Position numbers and translations under genes: made by a program. From Aaosphaeria pasadenensis (Eukaryota > Ascomycota > Dothideomycetes > Pleosporales), in the NCBI GenBank assembly GCA_022813625.1, contig JAKLMB010000009.1, forward strand, positions 1 to 64,000: DNA of 64,000 nucleotides, read 5' to 3'. Shown here piece after piece: positions 11,213 through 24,450 of the stretch. Position 1 is the first letter of the stretch; each line of letters begins with the position of its first letter. Below the pieces are notes generated by a model, which was given only the letters and a program-made list of their open reading frames with translations, searched no databases and was not told where the DNA came from.

Positions 11213-12261
11213 TTAAGCATTCATCGGGTTTTGGATGAAGCTACTGAAGTCGAGGTCGCTAGGCTCGTTCCACTCGGACATCATTGGTGCTCCGGGGATG
11301 ACACATGGATCCAGAACCATGCCGTTCGAGTCGAAGCTGTTATACGAATCGAATGGGTACATGGGCTTGCCGAAGTCGATTGGCTCGTCCATCATCATGG
11401 GCTCCCACGTTTGTCGGTTCAATGCTGAAGGATCTAACGCACCGTTGTTCATGAACGCTGCGGGGGTGATTTGCTCTTGCTTGATGGATGATGTGATTTG
11501 CGATTGCTTGGGGAAGGGGCTCTGCATTGGTGGTGTGGGCGGTGTCATGTGGCGCGTGAAGGGGTCGTTGTAGGCAAGCATCCTGGTGGTGGGTGTTCCG
11601 CTGAAGGAGGATGCCGACGAGGAGGTGTGGTCGTGATCCGAATTGGAACTTATCGATCCGCGTCGGTGGGTGTATGGTGCGCCGCGCTCAAGAAGCTTGC
11701 GCTGCATGCGACTGCAGTCCTCCTCGAATCCCTCGTAGTTGCTGTTGCTATCACTGGTAGGGTGGAGAAGGTCAAGGCGTTCAAGGATGTCGTGTGTCAA
11801 AGGATGTCCAGATTGAGCATCGCGAAGAGGTGCACCAGGCCAGCCTTGGCCAGTCTGGAGGCGTGAATATAGCTCACGGAGACCTGCAACGAGTTGTGAT
11901 TGTTGTTGCTCGAGCATCTCAACGTATCTGTAGAGATTATGTGAGCAATTGAACACAAGAGAGCAGCTAAGAGAACGTTGAAGAGGAACGAGAGACATAC
12001 CCTTTAGGATAGACTTTGTCTTGCGACTTCTTCCTCTCACCAAAAACGCAGATAGCGTTGTCAGCTTTACACCTACTGCATGGGCTCGCGCCATCGCACT
12101 GGTTAAGGTTAGAAATCGATACATTGAATCACGTGGAGCAAGGCAGCATGGGAACTAGTATGTACCTTGGATTTCTTTAGACGGCAGCGGTCGCATGCTT
12201 TGCAGACACGCTTTCGAATGTTATCTTGGGCCTCCATTGAAGTAGATCGTTGAGAGGACAT
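11213..12261 (-). CDS. Short Zn2Cys6 transcription factor, 302 residues
   Basis: Three exons (12166-12261, 12001-12098, 11213-11927) with introns of 67 and 73 bp (donors GTACAT and GTATGT, acceptors CAG). Both junctions fall within the DNA-binding region, so only the spliced product has the whole zinc cluster. Its cysteines are Cys23, Cys26, Cys33, Cys39, Cys42 and Cys49, preceded by an extra Cys20. The first intron falls exactly between Lys32 and Cys33. A linker and a short coiled-coil segment follow (YVEMLEQQQSQLVAGLREL, about 66-84). The rest is disordered, rich in Ser, Thr and Pro, and ends in an acidic and hydrophobic tail that could activate transcription. No fungal_trans middle domain is visible, which makes this an atypically short member. 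The target pathway is unknown. Confidence 0.9.
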
Positions 12262-12450
12262 TGATAAAGTCGTTTGTGTGAAGATGGTGTGGTGATATGG
12301 TAATTATCGACAGTACTGTTAGATCGACAGGACAGGAAGTGTAGTCGATGTTCAAGTTCGATGTCTTGTTGGGTGGAGTAGGTAGTAACAAACTGTAGTA
12401 GATGTGTATACTATGGGGGAGGCTGAGGCAGTGAAGGAGGTATCAGGGTG

Positions 12451-12458
12451 ATATATAT
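12451..12458 (-). promoter_or_regulatory. Possible TATA element of the short Zn2Cys6 gene
   Basis: An ATATATAT stretch lies about 190 bp upstream of the start codon at 12261. Position and composition fit a TATA box, but no transcription start can be read from sequence. Confidence 0.25.
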
Positions 12459-14340
12459 CCTTATGCTGATCGATGTCGATTGACCGATTGACTGATGATG
12501 ATGATTGTAAGCCTGGGGTGGGAGTTCCTTAAAACTAAATAAGGCCATGGCTTGAGTGGGCAGGATGGGATTATATCTCTTTTGCATCACAAGGTAGGTG
12601 GATGCGGACGTTCGGACTCAACGGCGCTGGGTGCGTGTAACAAAAGGCGTAATATTGACGCGGAGACAACGTCCGGATTGCGAAAGCTCCCTTATTCGGC
12701 GATATCCATCCATTACGTCGGACCGGGTTCGATTACTTTTTGGCCGCAGACAGGGGACCAGGATTGGCGTACTACTGCGCCAACCTTACGAAGACGCACT
12801 TGGGCTCGGTCGAGCGAGTATAGACAAGCGCTGAGCAGTGACAAAGCGCGGCGCGAGACCGGCCTGGCACAGGGGAGGGTAGGGTAGGATACGAGAGGGG
12901 GATCATGGATGGGAGGGTGGCTACCACACACACACGCCCATACCCATACCCAGGGCTACGAATTGGCCTTTACGACGAGTCCACTTTTTCCAGCTTCCTC
13001 CAAAGTTGCACAGCGGACATAAGAGAAAGAGAGAGGGAGAAAGAGTGTAGAGGAGTGGGTCAGCCACTACGACATTCCTACCACCATTTCCCACTAAGTA
13101 GATACTAAGAGGCGTCTATGGTTGAACGAGCCAACATCTGCGAGCATGCATGAGGTGTAGGTATGTGCGTGTTTCCGCACGCACGATCATACCACGTCAA
13201 GACACACAAAGATTCTTCATGGGCATCGGGGGGAAGAATTAAGGTTATGGTTGGATCGGCCTCTCTGTCCCTTGGTCGAAATCGTGCTTCATCTCGCAGC
13301 CTGGTCCATGATTGTTGATGTCCAAATTCAAATTCCAAGTCCAGTCCAAGTCCACATTTGGGCTGAAATCTAGTATTACCCAAATCGGTCCTCACCAAGA
13401 TGATCAAAGAGCAGAATGGTGCAGCAACACCAGTAATCAGTAATAACTATGCCATACGTTAGGCGGTATGAGAGGTGACACGATACAGCGATCATCCTTC
13501 GAAACACTCTCACAACACACAAACGTTATCCCCAACATGCCCCCTTTCGCACGCATCGTACAGCACAAAAAATGTTTGGAGCGCATCATCGTACACACTC
13601 CCTCCCAATGATTCGGATGTCGGGACTTCTCCACACCCGCCCACGATCAAAACACCCATTCTTCCCCCTATGTAATACACGTACCGTACCAATTTGCTCC
13701 TTGTATGTACGATGTGCGACGACTCGTAGGCATCAGAGGCTCAGTCTCACGGACGAAGCATCGCGCTCGATTCCCAGCAGCCATTCTTCGGCCCTTTGAT
13801 CGACGTCCCCTTGATCTCAAATTCAATTAACACTTACCAACGTTGCCCAGACGCCGAACGGCAATTATCAACGCTGGATTTGTTACGAAGAGCAGGTCAC
13901 ATCCCTTCTTATTGAATCAACATGCAATTTTTCTCCAAATGTTATTTCCAGTAACTAGTAAATCTTCATTCTGCCTGTGTACTCCACTCTTTACTACAAG
14001 TACCTGGTCTCGGCCGAAGCGTGGAGCGCACATCTTCAACTCTCCGTATAATACACTCTCCGCTGAAGCGCACATTCGCAATCATTATTGTTCAGGGCGT
14101 GCTACAAGATCATGTCGCTTCCAGGAAAAAATGGCTCATATAATCCTCATCACTTGATTCCAAAACGTCCCCAGACCAGGATCTCAAGCGTGGGAATGGC
14201 CGAGTCTCCGGGACGACGACGACGCACTCGGACGAGCACCTCTTTGTCCCTCACCCTTCACCCTCGAATCCCCCATCCTGGCCTATCACCATGCAGTCGG
14301 CCATCCAAAGAGCGAGCGCGCGAACGCTGGCTATAGTCAA

Positions 14341-14355
14341 CCCCCCCCCCCCCCC
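14341..14355. repeat. Homopolymer C tract, 15 bp
   Basis: Fifteen consecutive C residues in the gene desert, similar in kind to the 22-bp tract at the left edge of the window. Confidence 0.9.
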
Positions 14356-15428
14356 TCTGGACTGGTCTTTGTGAATAAAGCGAGCGGTCGTCTGTCAATC
14401 GTTAGCTCCGAGGGCCATATTCAGCATAATGCCATCCTGGTCCACATCACCAATCCAGGGCTGCTGACGAGAAAGCCAACACGGGTATGACTCTTCACAT
14501 GTGTGCGACGCCCTTTCAAAGGCAGGCTTTAACCACCCCAAACAACTGACCAGTCGCATCGTTCGCCCTCAAGACCAAGATGATCCAAGTCCCCCACGGC
14601 GTTTTTCTTCTATAATGTAGACCCTCCCCCCGACCCGTGAGGTTACAGGTATTAGCTACCCCCTCCGGATTGCTTAGCAATAATCGTTCACCCCAGCCCT
14701 GCAGTGCGTGTATCAATTGTCACCGACATTGTGTGTTTATTCAACACAACTCTCCGGTTGTACAGCAGTATAATGTACCAGATGGACCATTTCGTACCCG
14801 CGCCTGTCATCCACCCAACTTAATTTCTCATCATGACCGAGTTAAACTACCTTTGTGATAGTATGGATAGTTTGCTAGCCATGGCTAACGCCTGGCAGCC
14901 CCGCTAAGGAACAAGAATGTCGGTACCGGGCTGATTTCGCTCCCGAACGAAGGTGAACCGTGAACATGATCACCTCCTAGGCTCCTAGTAGACTCCCACC
15001 TTACGCTTGGGGCCGAGCCCTGTAGGACTTTTCCCTGCATTATCATTCGCAAAAACTCATGATGAGTGAAAAATGATGGGGAATTACTGAGCGTACCGTG
15101 TGCCGAGGCAGACTCTTTGGCAAAAGGGAATTCTGTTCATCAATTCATTCCTCTGCGACACTCTGCCATTCACTCTCTATTGCACAGATTTAAGCTTTTA
15201 TCTAATGCTCGATTGGAGACTGATGAAATTGATCAGTGTTTGAGACTTTATTGAACCGAGTGCGAGTCGTCGTCAGGCAAGCGTGGCTCAGGACGACCGC
15301 TTTCGTAACAGGTTTGCGAGGTTTCGTACCCCACCGTATCTCAGCGTATAGCAGTAACGAGCCAGGCGGTTTCGCGCCTATCCACTTACGCCTGATGTAA
15401 ACGAGTGCGAGATCGAGTTGAAGGATCA

Positions 15429-15450
15429 AATCAATCAATCAATCAATCAA
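15429..15450 (+). repeat. AATC tetranucleotide microsatellite
   Basis: About five tandem copies of AATC in intergenic DNA. Confidence 0.85.
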
Positions 15451-16331
15451 ATCAAGCAATCAAACAGTCCAATCCCACGCCCTCACCCCACTAATGGCGG
15501 TGCAGAGCTTCATTAAACATGCGTAACGTCAGCCGTTTGGGAAGCGGGAGAGAGCTGTAGCCTGTAAGCATGCGAAGTTGCGATGGTGGACTTTAGAACA
15601 AGGGCTACAATAATACACTCTAATGGCGCCCGCGATAGCAAAGCCACAGGGTCGCAGTCTGCCGGGTGTATGTATGCACAGGTCCTGTATGTCGCAGTGT
15701 AGGTAGGCCAGATCAAGCTCCAAATCCATACATGATAACACGCAGCTAGACAGGAGCATCTTCCCTGATGATGTGATTGATCTTTTCTGCTGACTGTGCC
15801 TCCGCTTTTGGTTCTTTATAATAATACTCATAATATCTCCCCGACAAAGCGCTCGCTTCGTCGCTCTGTGCCGAACTTGTTTACGCCTCGTCGTAGCTTA
15901 AAGCGATATCTCAAGGGCACATCACCTATCACGATCCATCACGTATCTCTCCCATCTCAGGCGCCCTTGCATGAAACCTTATCTCATTCGCTGACCCAGG
16001 CTAAACAAGGTTTTGATCATCGTGTGATTGCCAGATACCTAGATAGCTCGATTAGAAGAGAGCAAGCTGTATCCATCAAGTCGAATCAATGCTCTCTTGA
16101 AATGCATGTCAATCTACGCGATCTCATACACCCACTTTGACTAAGCCCTAATCCATGGCTTACCGTTCGATTGTATAGATATAATTTTCGCATGCAAAGC
16201 AAGGAAATCGCATTGTCCATTGCCTCTGGTTATCATGCAGCATTTCTCTGGTCGCTCCACGATGTGTCTGAATTCAACAAGAATCAAAAGATGGGTAGGT
16301 AGGGTAGGAGAGGGGTGAATTGGAACCCGCA

Positions 16332-16362
16332 ACCGTTCAACCAACCAACCAGCCAACCAACC
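16332..16362 (+). repeat. ACCA-type tetranucleotide repeat
   Basis: Imperfect tandem CCAA/ACCA units with one GCC interruption, intergenic. Confidence 0.7.
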
Positions 16363-17317
16363 GCCTGCATGCATTTCGCATTCATCTCTCGCATTTGAAT
16401 AATTCGGTCGGGCAGAGGCGAGACTTTACCAACAACCAGCACTCTTCGTTCCCGCGAAAAGAAAAACAATCAACAAAAAGAAAAAGGTCCTGATTGCATT
16501 CATTGGCGATTCGAGTTTTGGTTGCCCTGTTGATGATTTGAACACTAGCAATGTCTAGCAACGTCTAGCATATCTAGCTCCCAGCGCGGAACGCAGCCGG
16601 TGTGAAGTGATTGGGGAGGGAAGCTTGGTGCACGATGCGGAGCATCACAATGGCTTACCCCATCTTTGGATGATCACCGTTTAGACAAGAGCTTCTTGGG
16701 GGGAGGGGGTGCTGCTGAGCTGCTTGAGCTGCTGAGTTTTGCTGGGCTCTTCACCCACGAAACTGCTTTCAGCGTCGCCTGATTTTACCCCACATTCCCA
16801 TCGGATTCCACCACCTACGCCCTAACGCTACCTTTGCCTTCAAACGAAAGGGTCAGCATCGAGAAGAGGCCTTTTCTCTCGAGTCCAGACTCGAGCCACA
16901 GCTACAGAATGAGGAGAAGCAGCATTCTGCCCCTCTCAATCCCCTCATTCATCCCCCTCACCTCATCTCATCTCATCCCAACTAAGACAATTTCGTTCTC
17001 TAAATCCCCCTCATTCATCTCCTCCCTAACCAAGTCACATTTAATACTGGCTCAGCGGGCGGGAGCCATGTACAGAGCTACCAGAGGTCACTGCGGATTG
17101 GGAACCACAGCACTCTACGCGGGGCCTTGCAATGCTCTTTTTCCGTTCCCTATTCTTGGAGCACATCCATCCCAACAGCCCCAAACCATCTAGCGCTTTG
17201 GTGGTCTGCTAATCACCAGATGCATATTTCCGGACGAAGGGCGATGCTTTCGTGTGGGTTCTGGTTTTTGGTTTTTCATTTTTCTCTCCGAGCTCTCAGC
17301 GAAGAACGAACTTCCTC

Positions 17318-17344
17318 CATGGAGGCCATGGAGGCCATGGAGGC
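17318..17344 (+). repeat. Three perfect 9-bp tandem units
   Basis: CATGGAGGC is repeated three times without a mismatch. It lies in the gene desert and no coding context is supported. Confidence 0.85.
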
Positions 17345-20300
17345 TCACAAAGACCAACAAAATAAGGCATCTTACGAGTACCAAGATGTACAGGGGGGGC
17401 CATGGGTTGGGGATACCCTTACTCGGGTCGCGATCGGAGAGTTACGCCCAGTGCAAAGAGAGTGATGGCATCATCGTACATCCGACTTATGCCATAGCTT
17501 TTCTTCAACTTCTTCTCTTGTCATTGCCATTGCCTTGCATTCAGTCTTGTTGCAACGTTCACTCGTACTGCTCCAAGTCCGGTGGTGCGTGCGTGCTGGA
17601 GGACGTTGACGACGATGGTCCGACCATGCACATCCCAGTAGCCCCCAGCGCATTCGCACTCACGATTGGAAAAGGATGGATTGCTGGCTAATAACTGTGG
17701 CTGCCAGCTAATCAGCCATCCTCCCCCATTGTGCAGGCTGCGTGTACATGCCTACCTGGGACGGAAGGGGTCTATGGTCCGGCCGCCCTGTGGGATTCGT
17801 TTTGGGTATGGCCCGCTGGGTTGAATAAGCATACGGAGACTTACTATACGCGCACAATCGATACACGCTGGGACGTTGATGACGTTGACGAAGAGTCGAG
17901 TAGTATGGGGGGTAGGGATTCTAGACCCGCCAGCGAGTCTGTACGACCTTGTGTATTTGCGGTTGATAGGATAGGATAATTGCGAGCAGCAGAACACTAG
18001 ACTACCCAGCAGATACCTCGTAGATACCTCGTAGATAACTATTACAGGTGGACATTGTCCAGTAACGGGCGCACGCCACGATACGCCATGAAAGAGCCCG
18101 GGTTACTAGCCACAAGCCCGCCACACGCACCTTGGAGATAGATGAATGAACGGGTGGTTGGATGTTTCTATTCCCGTCAACAATCTCCACTCCATTCGTA
18201 CTGTCTATAGCACTACACATAACACCATATTCCCGTAGTCCTCGCTGAATTCTCGCGGCAACTATGGAAATGGTGGCGTAATTGTTTCCAACTCAAGAAT
18301 CCTTCGCCAGTCGGCGCATGATGCTCGACTGATATGAGCCTTCCACGGCACATACACTTCGCCACGAAACGCCGCGCAACATTATACACCGGATCTCTCG
18401 TCACACAAGTCACCACCACTCTGAATGCCCGGAGTCAACCAGTGAAGTTAAGAATGGCATTGAAAGAGAGACAGCGAGAGGGGCAGTGTGAAAGAGTAGA
18501 CAGGAGACGGACCTACAAGTGACCGAACCAATTATGTTCCTGTGTTTACGGGGGAGAGTACGACTCTCCTCCATCAGCATTACCATCACCATCCAAACCT
18601 TCGTACCCCTCAAGGCTCAAACCCTGGACCCAAGTCCTGCCCATTCTCCCCGATACTGGCCAAGATCCCTCTCAGGTATAGAGTACGATCCCCCAGGTGT
18701 TTCCAAGAGCCGCCTGCCAGGTCACGAGAACTCTGCCACGAATGCCACGACTACTGGGCAACTCGCATTGCCTTATCGTCCTCCCTAAAACCCCCCCAGG
18801 CGGAATCGTGTCTTCGTGGGCGTTCAGGCCCGCGACAGCTTCCCTGATTATCTGAAAATCTTACTGTACTTGGACGCAACTCTGTGCAAAAGAATCCCAA
18901 TAACCCACGCCCTGCACCCTTTCTTCAATCGCTGTAGTACGCCTGCGCAGATCTCGCAACCCGTCACTTTGGGTCGAGGTTCCATGGAGAGGTAGATTAC
19001 AAGCCTCTTTGACGGCTCGAGTGTGTTGCTATGCGCTACAGTCTACCAAGACTGATTCCAAAGCATCGCGTATGCATCACCAAAACAGGCCACACCAAGC
19101 GAACAATAAGGGAAAAGGTCCACCCAATGCACCAATTACTATTTCCCCTTTTTCGTTTTTAATTTCATTGAATTTTGTTAATACCATCTTTGCGCAATTG
19201 TTAACTACGCTCCTAGGACAGACATCATTCGATTCAAGCTTCAGCTATGGTCGTTGATTTTTGCAATTTCTCGCTCGCTGGCTGGCTCGGGATCCGCGCA
19301 CTTCTCGGTAGCAATGAATGCCCGTGTTCCGCGCTCTCCTTGTACGACGATGAGACCACGAGGCTCCCGTCGGCTCTACAGGCATCGACTCTACCCACAA
19401 AGTAATATGAGGGATTGTCCATATTTCCGTCTTCGTCTTTTTTTGTCCATATTTCTTTCCGTTCCGAAAGGGTGCGATCAACACAGTGCTTTTTCCCTTT
19501 GCTCTCGATCAATAGTGATTATCAAACAACCCAAAAGGATCGGCCTCGATAGTCGACACCCCCTTCCCCCTATTCTGGCAATCAATAATTTACAAAGCGG
19601 CTTTGGTGTCTGCAACTTGTTCATCCTGCCTCCATTCTGCACAAACCTGCTCGCCGGAGAATCTCTTCAATGCAGGTGGATCTTGCTCACTTGAAAAGGG
19701 AAAATCTTAGTTTCTAGAAACGCACTCAACGGCATCCTCGAAGACATCCTCGACGCCGGACGGCACACGCACGCTATAACGTGGACGCTTGTTCTGCTGG
19801 TCAGAATATGCTCCACACTCGAGCATGTCTTCCCGTCTCTACAATCCACAATGCAAGGCCGGCGAAGGTCTCAATTCAGCTGTCAGCAAGCCCCGTTCCC
19901 ATGTAGGAAATTGGTGTGCGAAGGTCCACTTACACCACGACTCATACTTTCGCCTGTTCGCTGCGTCGTGAATTGCGAGTAAGGTCTAGCAAAGAAATGT
20001 CGAAGAAATACCTAACATCAACCCAAGATCTATACGCAAGCGCTCGCCAATCAATCCTTGTCTCCAGTTCCCCGGTCTACATCAGCCTTCTTCTGTCTAC
20101 GTAGATTTCAGAGATTAACCACGTCGGTCTGGTCCCATGCTAGCATCTTATGCTCGCCATTCTAGTGTACATAAGCAATCCTTGTGGATTCTTAACTAGC
20201 TGCACGATACTTCATAATAGCTAGTTCTAGCAAGCAAGATACAGGAGGCTAGCAGGCGTCCAGCTCCTCAACGTGTCTCCCCTCTTCTCCTCTGTAGACC

Positions 20301-23300
20301 TAGTATCTTTTCCAATTCGCAAAATGCATCCGGTGGTTGGTTCGGAGCACCTGCCGCTTACTGTTCCCATAATGGCTGGTATCCTTCGTATCTGCTCCCT
20401 CGTGGCTGACTATCGCGCCTTTAGCATCATGACTAACCATAACGCTGCAGGGCACCAAGCCACATGCAATGATGGTAAGGAAGTCTACACAGTACAGTAC
20501 CTGAATGGACATCCAATGAGGAATTCAGTCTGCTCTTTTACCTATCGTATCTTTATTTTCCGTCTCTCTCTTCTGGCCTATCGATATCGGCCCGACCTTT
20601 CGCATATGGTTGCCAACCCGTGATGTAGTTAGACCCTCTCCTCAACGTCTTTTCAGGGTCCACATCCATCTCGAGCGAGGTGGGGTTTCTAACGCTATGA
20701 CTGGATCTGCTCCTCGCATTTCCATATTCGCAACGACTCTTCAGCAATCCTTAACTCGCATCTCCGTCGAAAGCTATTAGGCTTAGGTGCATGTATGGAA
20801 TCCTTCTGGCGGCTTGGCCATTTTTTCTTCTCGAAGGTTTTTGTGGGACGATATCATGTAGCTTCCCTGCATTTACCAATCATCATCCACTATGGAACAT
20901 ACGTATTGTCTCGGTTACGGTAGGTGTATAAGGCGTAGGCTGTTTGAATCCGAGTAGGGCAATGGAAGAGCTAATGACCAAGCACTCCAACCCTCGGATC
21001 CTTCCATGCGTACCTATGCAAGCCTTCAGAGATACGTACCCACATTCTCTTCTACCTACTCCAAAGCGAGCTCGACGATGCCTTCTCACACCGCACGTTC
21101 CGCTGCTCCTGCTCTCGAGCCGGCAGGATAGTCTTAATTGGCTCTCCCGGCCGAATGTACGGTACTTCCTATATGGTTGCGGCTCTTGTATGCTAGGTGC
21201 ACGGCTTCATTCGTGGCTTGACTGCTGGAGCATCAAGATCTCATCCTAGCGCAATGGAGCAGGTCGGATCGGACTTCTTCGTTCAGCCTCTTCGTCCTTT
21301 GGTGGCTATTTTGGGCATGCGCCACTGAAGCGTTGAGGGGTTCCGGGTGAAGTCTCGTCTCCCCGACTGACGTCTTCGTTACCGTGCCAGAGCATCAATA
21401 CGTCAGTTTAGGCCTTTTTTGGAAAGAAAGATGGATATTTAGTCTCTTTGTGACGGATGCAATTCAGCGGTGACGTCTCAATACGACGTCCTGCAACGAG
21501 AAACTAATTCAGAGTGAAAGCCGTCGAAGCGATGCAGTGACAAAGCTTTTGCAAAGTCTTGGATTCCTTAGGTTCATACTTCTCTAAACGATCGAGCCAA
21601 AGAAGTTCAGATACAGCGTCATAAACTGTGTATTCATTGTGAGATCCCGTCATATCAAGAGTTGACTATGGCTCGCGTGTGTTCGCTTCGACGGAACTTA
21701 TCAAAGTGCTGTTCTGGTCCGGACGACAATGGTCCGGACAGTCTGACGATTTATCCTGAATCTATAGCGATATTTACATATGGAACAATATTGCGTGATC
21801 CTGTCCCTCCCATGAGAATGGAACTTATTACGTACTCGTCATGATGTATGAAAGCGTAGACTTAGTCCCTGGCAATGCTAGACTCGCTGTGTTGGACTCT
21901 TGAACAGCCACTGAGAGCCAAATTCTTTGATTCACCAGCGTGTAGGTCTCGAGAATATTCGGACCATGGCTTGTTGAATCCGCAATTGTTGATTCAGTGT
22001 GTTACCAATGGTTGTAGTCTAGATGAACTGCTCTATTTGGGATCATGAAGATCTAGAACGACACACTCCTTGAGGTTCTATCAAACAATGCTATCTCGGA
22101 ATTGGAGGGATGAAAGTCGCTCGAGGGATAATGATTGACCTCGGACGAATCGAAAGTGCATGTGATTGCGAGATTTTCCCTGGGAAAAGATGGGAAACGA
22201 GGAACAGACACAGGGGGATGATATCACCCAAAAGGAAAGAACTTTCAACCGTGTGATTTTAACTTAAAGTGGATAATCTTGTTAGAAGTCAGAGATGAAT
22301 TGGTCTCACTTAATTCGGTGTCGAAAACTATGTTGGGACGTTAAATCTTTGCTCAGTGTTGAGTCAAATATCTGTGATATTTCTTCCCAATTGTAAACAA
22401 CCTAAACTTCATTTTCTTTTAAAAAAAATCAATTATCTTCCAAGGACTAAACGAACTATTTCATAAGTTATGCCATACCCTCAGGAGTGATCTTACTCGA
22501 CCTTTCATGAATATACACCTAAATCAAGCACTCCTGACTAGCACACATCAATCTCATCCAAAAACACCACGCTCGACAGTGGCACTTCAACCCTCCAACC
22601 CCCCTCTCCCCCAATCAATTTCAGAAAGGTACAATCTACCAGCCATCCTCACCACCCCATCCCACCGATCGATCTAATTTCCCCATCCCAACCAAGCGGA
22701 ACCCACCACGACACGGCGCCAACAGCCAACACAAACGACCATGTCCAACGTCGTCCCTCAGCGCCAAAAACCCCGAAACTCCTAACCAAACACCCATATT
22801 CACAAACATCAAAGTTGACCGCCGTAGCGCTACGTACCCCATCACTGTAACCACCTCCCTTCTTCCCTACGCGCGGATAAATCAGCTATAGTCACATATA
22901 CCCAACCATCTACCAGCCACTGGTACCCTCCCATTCTATCTACGTGCCTACTCGCGCCTCTATTCATGTCGGTGCGAGTGTCACAGCATGCCCTATTCTA
23001 AGTCCTCCACTCCAGAAATCGTAAAGTAGTGTTATTGTACTGTAATGCGTCTCCATGGCGCAGTGCCGTTGAATCTCCCCTCGCCTCGCCTTCGCCGTCG
23101 CCAGGAAGACACCGACGCCATGCGCCGAGGAGGCGAGGCCGCGGGTATTATAGTATATCGTCAAGATGGACGGAGAAGGGGGGACTGGCGCTTGTTGTGC
23201 GTTTCAGGAGGATGGTGTATAGGATTTTCTATCTTGTTTTCTGACTCTGGTTTGCGGGTACGGATTGGGATGGCAGTGACCATGGACGTCGTGAACAGTA

Positions 23301-24450
23301 GTCGTGTGTGAAAGTGTCACTTGGAGATTTCGTTCAACCTCCCATCCCACGTACGCCTCTATACATATACGCAAACAGCCACTCCACCGATCACCATATC
23401 TCGGCGCGGCAAAGCAACATCTCCCTCCCTCCCTATTAATTCACCGATGCAGGATCCCACTAGGCAAACGTACGTCCGTGGCGCGGTGAAGTGTGTGTTG
23501 TCCCTCCCCCTTCCCCTTTCGTCCCTGGCCGCGCTTGGGTGAATTGACGGGAAGTAGAGTGAATTCGGTGGGCGGCAATGTCTGTGGGAAGGAGGCGGTA
23601 TGGAGGGGCTTTTGCTTGTAGCGTAGTTTAGGAAACTGGGACTGCGTGTGGCTGGGTTAGGTAGGTATTGTGTTGTGTTGTATAAAAGTTGGCGCGTTGG
23701 TTTCAATCGGAATGGGTATATTTGCGGCGTTGGTTTTCTGCGCAGGGGACGAGGGTATTGGCAAGATGATGGGACGGTACACTCCATTTGGGAATTGCTG
23801 GGGAGGTGGCGCGGGTAGTTTGTTCTATGGGAGAAGAGAGTGCCTCTGTGTTTGAGATTGTGTATATTTACTTGCGTACCTACGTATACAACAGGTGGGT
23901 CATTGTTTCATCAGTGTGAATGCTTTGGTTGATTTGGGTAGGCACAGTGTGGAGGGGACTGGGTCTATGGAGCGCTTTGGGATTTGGGTTGAAAAGCGTC
24001 ATGCATGAGATCTTTTCTTGCAAGTGTGTATGTTTACAAGTATATGAATTTGCACATGAGTACTGAGAAGCAAGTCTCAAGATCGAGTCTGGTTGGGCAA
24101 CCAATGAGTGTGAATTTACTCCATATGTGACAGCTCTACTGCTATCGAGAAAAGAGTCAAGAAATCTATAGGGGCGGAACCGGTCTGAAGGAGAATATTC
24201 GCCAAGTTACATTACTCCAAGGCTAATGATAGCATAACTATGGTCATAACTGATGAGGAATGGAATATGAAAAGGTGAAGCAGGGAATCGTAATGGCCGA
24301 AGCCTATGCGTGCAAAAAGTAGTCGTGGATATCTTTCCTGCAAACCATTGAAAAGGGATACAAAAAGGTAACAAGGGATGGGAAATGAATCGTGGCATGG
24401 GGCATCCAGAAAAAGTAGGACCAGTCAATAACAATGAGAGGGCTGGATCC

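Larger units (their letters stand above)
12262..24450. other. Long gene desert, about 12.2 kb
   Basis: I find no gene here that I can support on either strand. Open frames are all below about 150 residues, lack domains and overlap one another in several frames. No transposase, reverse transcriptase or terminal repeats were recognised, and composition is not uniformly AT-rich. Simple repeats include a C tract at 14341, AATC units near 15430, ACCA units near 16340 and three perfect 9-bp units at 17318. A pair of GGTCCGGAC words lies near 21716-21740. Multi-exon genes with tiny exons, or long non-coding RNAs, cannot be excluded by eye. Confidence 0.6.

Noticed and set aside
16834..17691. Overlapping plus-strand open frames of 112-145 codons in the gene desert.
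   Set aside because: They overlap in different frames, contain a 9-bp repeat, and show no domain or signal.
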